Source: Dehalococcoidia bacterium (GTDB lineage: Bacteria; Chloroflexota; Dehalococcoidia; Lucifugimonadales; SHYF01). From it: a DNA stretch of 8,065 nucleotides. Made by a program: the position numbers and the translations under genes. How positions within the stretch are numbered: position 1 is the first letter of the stretch; each line of letters begins with the position of its first letter. Location of the stretch: the NCBI GenBank assembly GCA_009692985.1, contig SHYF01000069.1:1-8065 (forward strand), in the 5' to 3' direction. Below are positions 5,272-8,065 of this stretch, one piece after another. Below the pieces are notes generated by a model that saw nothing but the letters and a program-made list of their open reading frames with translations, had not been told where the DNA came from and made no database searches.

Positions 5272-6204
5272 ATGACCACAGCCAAGATTCCAACGGAGCA
5301 AGAGGTTATTGGTTACATGACATCCCTGAGCAATTGGGGACGGTGGGGCCCGGACGATATGTTGGGAACTCTCAACCTCATCACGCCCAAGAAGCGGACC
5401 CAGGCGGCTCGGCTGGTGCGCCAGGGCATCACAGTTAGCTGCGCCAGGCCCATCATCCCCGAGCCCGCAGCCGATGTGATGTCTCCCCCTTTGCACTACA
5501 TGACCAGCAGCGGCGAAACGGTACCGCCCACCGGGGCTGGTGGCACTGGTGACTTTATCGGCATACAGTTCCACGGGTTAAGCACCACACATATTGACAC
5601 GCCTCCCCACCAGTTCTGGAACGGGAAGATGTTCAACGGTAAACCGGCCTCTGCGGTTACGGCCCAGCAGCGCGCCACCGTTGGCGGCATTGAACTGTTA
5701 AAGGATGGCATTCTGACCCGGGGAGTGCTCCTGGACATCGCGGCGCTAAAGGGCAAGCCGTGGCTGGAAGCTGGCGAGGCTGTCTTCCCTGAAGACCTGG
5801 AGGCAGCGGAGAAGGCCCAAGGAGTCCACCTGGAAGAAGGAGATGCGCTGCTTGTCCGCATGGGCTGGTACAAGCGACGCGTGGAGGTCGGGCCGCCTAC
5901 GGTCGCGCAAGGCAGGCCGGGGCTGCACGCCGCCACGCTGCCTTGGTTGCATAAGCGTGGCATTTCCGTGGCCTTGGCCGACGCCTCCTGGGACGTGGCC
6001 CCAAGTGACTATGCAAGCTTAAGGATACCTGTACATACTGTGGGCATCGTGTTCATGGGCCTCTGGCTCATAGACGCGGGCAACTGCGAAGAGGTGGTAG
6101 AGGTGTGCCGCAGGCTCAACCAGTGGGAGTTCATGTTTGTGGTAGCACCGCTAAGGTGGCGCAACGCTACTGGATCGCCTGTAAGCCCACTGGCGGTTTT
6201 TTAG
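5272..6204 (+). CDS. Cyclase-family protein (kynurenine formamidase-like metal-dependent hydrolase)
   Basis: This 310-residue protein matches the longer bacterial cyclase family (PF04199). The start NWGRWGPDDMLGTLNLITPKKR (21-42) is characteristic. The metal site HxDxxxH is present as THIDTPPH (H107, D109, H113), with another His (H101) just before it. Further conserved parts are GPDALLVR-like EEGDALLVRMGW (188-199), RPGLHAATLPWLHKRGISVALADAS (215-239) and VHTVGIVFMGLWLIDAGNCEEV (254-275), and the typical ending LRWRNATGSPVSPLAVF. Known members hydrolyse amide or lactone bonds (formylkynurenine, isatin, cyclic esters), so a ring-opening hydrolase is a fair inference. AGGAGG at 5261-5266, five bases before the ATG, fixes the start. 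It appears monocistronic: the upstream gene is divergent and a repeat cluster follows. Confidence 0.93.
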   Translation: MTTAKIPTEQEVIGYMTSLSNWGRWGPDDMLGTLNLITPKKRTQAARLVRQGITVSCARPIIPEPAADVMSPPLHYMTSSGETVPPTGAGGTGDFIGIQFHGLSTTHIDTPPHQFWNGKMFNGKPASAVTAQQRATVGGIELLKDGILTRGVLLDIAALKGKPWLEAGEAVFPEDLEAAEKAQGVHLEEGDALLVRMGWYKRRVEVGPPTVAQGRPGLHAATLPWLHKRGISVALADASWDVAPSDYASLRIPVHTVGIVFMGLWLIDAGNCEEVVEVCRRLNQWEFMFVVAPLRWRNATGSPVSPLAVF

Positions 6205-6210
6205 CAGGGT

Positions 6211-6370
6211 TTCGACAGGCTCACTACGAAAGAAGCGATAATACCGCTCACCCTGAGCCGAAGCCCTCGAGCAAAGCGAAGAGTTCGTCGGAGGGAGTCA
6301 GCGGTAGTCGCCCCGCTCATACGGTTCGATCCTTCGGCTAGCTCAGGATAAACTGAGCTCACCATGAGCG
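6211..6370. repeat. Cluster of TTCGACAGGCTCA / CCTGAGC..GAAGGG dispersed repeats
   Basis: Directly after the cyclase stop there are several degenerate units. They are TTCGACAGGCTCACTACGAA (6211-6230), CTCACCCTGAGCCGAAGCCC with GAGCAAAGCGAAGAGTTCGT and GGAGGG (6247-6296), and ACGGTTCGATCCTTCGGCTA with GCTCAGGATAAACTGAGCTC (6321-6360). They form opposed pairs of the same core (CTTCGGCTNAGCTCAGG and its complement). This is the common intergenic repeat class also nested in copy B at 2241-2265. The rest of the gap up to 6542 holds a 6-bp inverted repeat (AAGCAA/TTGCTT, 6421-6442), a CGGCTC-TGGG-GAGCCG hairpin (6483-6498) and a possible -10. Confidence 0.7.
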
Positions 6371-6509
6371 TGTGCTTTGAAACAGCCAAACTTTAGTCGG
6401 GAGCTTGGACACCCCCTCACAAGCAAACAAAAACGATTGCTTGCGGTCAGGATAAGGCATGCCAGACTCAGGCCAGCCCCCACGGCTCTGGGGAGCCGTA
6501 CGCCAGTTG

Positions 6510-6518
6510 TGATAGAAT
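6510..6518 (+). promoter_or_regulatory. Possible extended -10 promoter of the aminotransferase pseudogene
   Basis: TGATAGAAT fits an extended -10 (TGnTATAAT with one mismatch). No -35 resembling TTGACA lies 16-18 bases upstream. The spacing to the ATG at 6543 gives a leader of under 20 bases, with AGAGG at 6534-6538 as a weak ribosome site. It may be the surviving promoter of the now broken gene. Confidence 0.35.
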
Positions 6519-6542
6519 CCCCGCGCATTGTCTAGAGGCAAC

Positions 6543-7193
6543 ATGAACGTAGCGCACATACGGGATGCGTTCCCGGTCACCCGCAACATGATATACATGA
6601 GCACTGGCTGGTCTGGGCCATCTCCCAATGGAGGCGCTGGGCTGCGACTCTTACTCCATCCCCGGCCACAGGTGGCTTCTTGGCCCCGATGGTGCGGGGG
6701 CCTTGTATCTCCGCAAGGAGCTTATTCCGGAGATTACACCCAGGTATCCGGCATCCGCCGCCGCCGAGGGATGGGACCGGGTTGCCCGGGATGTGAAGAT
6801 GAACGTGGCGTCGCCCCGGAAATTCACCCTGAGTACCACCAGCACGGCCCTGGAGGCCGGGATGACTGAAGCAATCGCCTACAACCAGGGGATCGGCGGC
6901 GCCGATATTGAGGAACGATCTCTAAAGCTGGCAAAGATGCTGAAAGGAACGCTCCGTGACCTGCCTGGCATTACACTTACGTGCCCCGATGAACCAGAGT
7001 TGAGTTCTGGACTGGTCACGTTTACGGTGGCGGAAATAGAGCCACATCAGGTGGTGGAGGCGTATGGGAGCGGCGCATCGCTGGCCGCCAGGTGCCGGAG
7101 CCACCCGCGATACGTTTATGCACCGCCTTCTTCAACACAGAGGATGAGGTGCAGCGCGCGGCTGAGGCCGTAGGTGAGATAGCCAGGAGCTAG
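6543..7193 (+). pseudogene. Class V aminotransferase (PLP) remnant with internal deletion and frameshift
   Basis: Three pieces of one gene are visible. First, from ATG 6543, MNVAHIRDAFPVTRNMIYMSTGWSGPSP is a class V aminotransferase/cysteine desulfurase N-terminus. Second, near 6622-6630 the frame shifts and the sequence jumps straight to the cofactor-lysine region (LGCDSYSIPGHRWLLGPDGAGALYLRKE), so about 180 codons are missing. This frame continues to HQVVEAYG near 7068. Third, in the first frame again, VWERRIAGRQVPEPPAIRL then CTAFFNTEDEVQRAAEAVGEIARS ends at TAG 7191-7193; a single lost base near 7060 would restore it. The usual SGHK/PGQK lysine that holds PLP is Arg (AGG, 6670-6672). With the deletion, the shift and the lost lysine, activity is not possible. 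Family identity is clear, the original substrate is not. Confidence 0.88.
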
Positions 7194-7195
7194 TT

Positions 7196-7227
7196 TGGCT
7201 CCGCAGGTAAGATTCGAACCTACGACC
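7196..7227 (-). repeat. Duplicated 3' end of tRNA-Asn (tRNA fragment, possible attachment-site scar)
   Basis: These 32 bases match the 3' end of the intact tRNA-Asn (7781-7812) at 30 of 32 positions, in the same orientation: part of the variable loop, the whole T arm, the 3' acceptor strand, discriminator G and CCA. The two differences are one T-loop base and one T-stem base, which becomes a G-T pair, so the arm would still fold. Beyond base 7227 similarity fades. The fragment begins three bases after the aminotransferase remnant and ends 29 bases short of the SnoaL-like stop codon. Confidence 0.8.
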
Positions 7228-7256
7228 AATCGGCTAATCCCGACACCGTCGGAACG

Positions 7257-7676
7257 CTACCCCTGCGCAGGTATAACACCAAGCTGCTGCATCAGGCCTA
7301 GCATATCTAGCGTTGCCCAGCGGGCGGTGATTTTCCCGCCACTGACTCGGAAGATAGCTATGCCAGCCAGATTAACTTGCTTTCCCATGGGACCTATGCC
7401 CATCAGCTCACCTAAGTGGGTTCCGCGAAAGACTCCTTTCCCTACGACCTTGTCGCCTTCGGCTATCATGTCCTCCTCAATGTAATGAAGGCCGGGGAAT
7501 GCAGCCCGCAGCATGGCGATGCCTCTCTTAAAGCCTTCACGATCAGGAGTAGCTCCAGGCAAGGGGTTGTGGTTCACAAAATCAGGGGCGACTAGCTGAT
7601 CCACGGCCGCTGTGTTGCCTTTGTTAAAGACCTCTTCGATGAAACGGCGAAGAACGGCCTTGTTCTGTTCCGACAT
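7257..7676 (-). CDS. SnoaL-like ester cyclase / polyketide cyclase-fold protein
   Basis: This 139-residue protein has the standard length and pattern of the SnoaL-like (NTF2-fold) ester cyclases: NKAVLRRFIEEVFNKGNTAAVDQLVAPDFVNHNPLPG at the N-terminus, AAFPGLHYIEEDMIAEGDKVVGKGVFRGTH in the middle (58-87), GPMGKQVNLAGIAIFRVSGGKITARWATLD (95-124) and the usual ending LMQQLGVIP. The family's GIxPTGK appears as GIGPMGK. Members include ring-closing or opening enzymes and many proteins of unknown role, so no substrate is proposed. The ATG is preceded by GGAGAAG eight bases or so upstream and by a strong promoter at 7706-7734. It lies between the intact tRNA-Asn and the duplicated tRNA end, and it is intact while its neighbours on both sides are decayed. 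Confidence 0.92.
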   Translation of the reverse strand: MSEQNKAVLRRFIEEVFNKGNTAAVDQLVAPDFVNHNPLPGATPDREGFKRGIAMLRAAFPGLHYIEEDMIAEGDKVVGKGVFRGTHLGELMGIGPMGKQVNLAGIAIFRVSGGKITARWATLDMLGLMQQLGVIPAQG

Positions 7677-7705
7677 CGGGCTTCTCCATACTCAAGATGG
7701 CATTG

Positions 7706-7734
7706 ATTATAGACATGCTATCGGGGGGTGGCAA
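7706..7734 (-). promoter_or_regulatory. Promoter of the SnoaL-like gene
   Basis: Read on the minus strand: -35 TTGCCA (7734-7729), a spacer of exactly 17 bases, and a perfect -10 TATAAT (7711-7706). Transcription would start near 7699, about 23 bases before the ATG. The -35 lies in GTTGCCAC, which occurs again 23 bases upstream (7758-7751) as one arm of an inverted repeat TGGCAA-N5-TTGCCA (7752-7768), a possible operator. Confidence 0.75.
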
Positions 7735-7780
7735 CCTCAGGGGAGTGACAGTGGCAACTTTCTTGCCAGTAACCAAAAGT

Positions 7781-7855
7781 TGGCTCCGCAGGTAGGACTC
7801 GAACCTACGACCCGCCGGTTAACAGCCGGCTGCTCTACCACTGAGCTACTGCGGA
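7781..7855 (-). tRNA. tRNA-Asn (anticodon GTT), CCA encoded
   Basis: Reading the minus strand from 7855, all arms form. The acceptor is TCCGCAG/CTGCGGA (7 pairs) and the D stem is GCTC/GAGC. The anticodon stem is GCCGG/CCGGC with loop CTGTTAA, so the anticodon is GTT (Asn). The variable loop is GGGTC, and the T arm is GTAGG-TTCGAGT-CCTAC. Discriminator G and an encoded CCA follow (7784-7781). The mature body without CCA is 7784-7855, 72 bases. A promoter lies at 7893-7921. Its last 32 bases are duplicated at 7196-7227. Confidence 0.96.
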
Positions 7856-7868
7856 ACGAACATGCAAC

Positions 7869-8042
7869 AAGAATGGACAGGTAGCTACTGTAATTTTAGC
7901 AGCGATGGCCGTTGGTGGCAACGCCTTCGATGCGGCGACGGCCGTGGCGTCCCTACACTGGTCCGAGGCCTTCGCCGCCGGCCAGTACGTGGTGGACAGT
8001 ATCAAACAAAACGGCCCCCTGCGCAGGGAGCCGTTCTCCTAG
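7869..8042 (+). pseudogene. Gamma-glutamyltransferase remnant, internally deleted
   Basis: In one plus-strand frame (7869-8042, stop TAG at 8040-8042) the translation contains GQVATVILAAMAVGGNAFDAATAVASL. This carries the GGNAFDAA signature from the N-terminal region of gamma-glutamyltransferases, which normally reads VAT..PLA...G..IL..GGNAFDAAVA. It then runs directly into FAAGQYVVDSIKQNGPLRREPFS, resembling the later family block Y.G..A..I....Q.NGG.L...DFA. The hundred or more residues that normally separate these blocks, and the catalytic Thr region after them, are missing. There is no credible start or ribosome site. The first block is convincing; the second is a weaker match, so the deletion is an inference. 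Confidence 0.6.
7893..7921 (-). promoter_or_regulatory. Promoter of tRNA-Asn
   Basis: Read on the minus strand: -35 TTGCCA (7921-7916), a 17-base spacer, and -10 TAAAAT (7898-7893), each one mismatch from consensus. The start would be near 7886, about 30 bases before the mature tRNA 5' end. The -35 sits in the same GTTGCCAC octamer as the SnoaL-gene promoter. The promoter overlaps the gamma-glutamyltransferase remnant on the other strand. Confidence 0.65.
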
Positions 8043-8065
8043 TAGGTCTAGCCAGGCGCCTTCAT

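Noticed and set aside
6177..6202. Intrinsic terminator at the end of the cyclase gene (CGCC...GGCG followed by six T)
   Set aside because: The stem is only four pairs with a 12-base loop, and the T-run is made of the last codons of the gene.
7196..7270. A complete second tRNA gene, since TGCGCAG at 7270-7264 (minus strand) nearly pairs with the acceptor end and the total length fits
   Set aside because: The 5' bases are the normal last codons of the SnoaL-like gene, the D arm does not pair and the anticodon loop would have six bases. Only the 3' end is called. It cannot be fully excluded that this is a decayed tRNA.
1..8065. CRISPR array, phage module, toxin-antitoxin or defence system
   Set aside because: There are no regularly spaced repeats, no nuclease, integrase, transposase or phage-like genes; all intact genes are metabolic families or a tRNA.

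Overview
The window looks like a chromosomal stretch from a GC-rich bacterium. I infer a member of the Chloroflexota (Dehalococcoidia/SAR202-like), from the gene content (tandem CaiB/BaiF CoA-transferases, a thiolase-like protein paired with a DUF35 zinc-ribbon protein, a cyclase-family hydrolase, a SnoaL-like protein) and from two families of intergenic repeat. This placement is an inference from general knowledge; no 16S rRNA or marker gene is present.

Layout. Bases 1-2197 carry two co-directional family III CoA-transferases. The first is cut by the window edge and has Leu where the family has its catalytic Asp; the second is complete and has the Asp. Bases 2361-2942 (minus strand) encode a small calcineurin-like phosphoesterase with a TTG start behind a short duplication. 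Bases 3107-4915 (minus strand) form a two-gene operon, DUF35/OB-fold protein then a Cys-less thiolase-fold protein, with a good sigma70-type promoter at 5032-5060. This pairing recalls the Ltp2/ChsH2 retro-aldolase of steroid side-chain degradation. Bases 5272-6204 (plus strand) encode a cyclase/kynurenine-formamidase-like metal hydrolase.

From about 6205 to the end the window changes character and looks like a decay zone. It holds a cluster of dispersed short repeats, a class V aminotransferase pseudogene with a large internal deletion, a duplicated 3' end of tRNA-Asn, an intact SnoaL-like gene, an intact tRNA-Asn(GTT), and a gamma-glutamyltransferase remnant that also appears internally deleted. 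Two well-formed promoters sharing a TTGCCA -35 box drive the SnoaL-like gene and the tRNA.

The intergenic spaces hold one recurring element of about 120-150 bp made of strong hairpins (copies at 771-901, 2212-2364 and 2979-3101, with a tail-only copy inverted at 4350-4382). The intact genes suggest acyl-CoA and ring or side-chain catabolism: CoA transfer on to acids, C-C cleavage of a CoA ester, and hydrolysis of a cyclic or amide substrate. No substrate can be read from the sequence.
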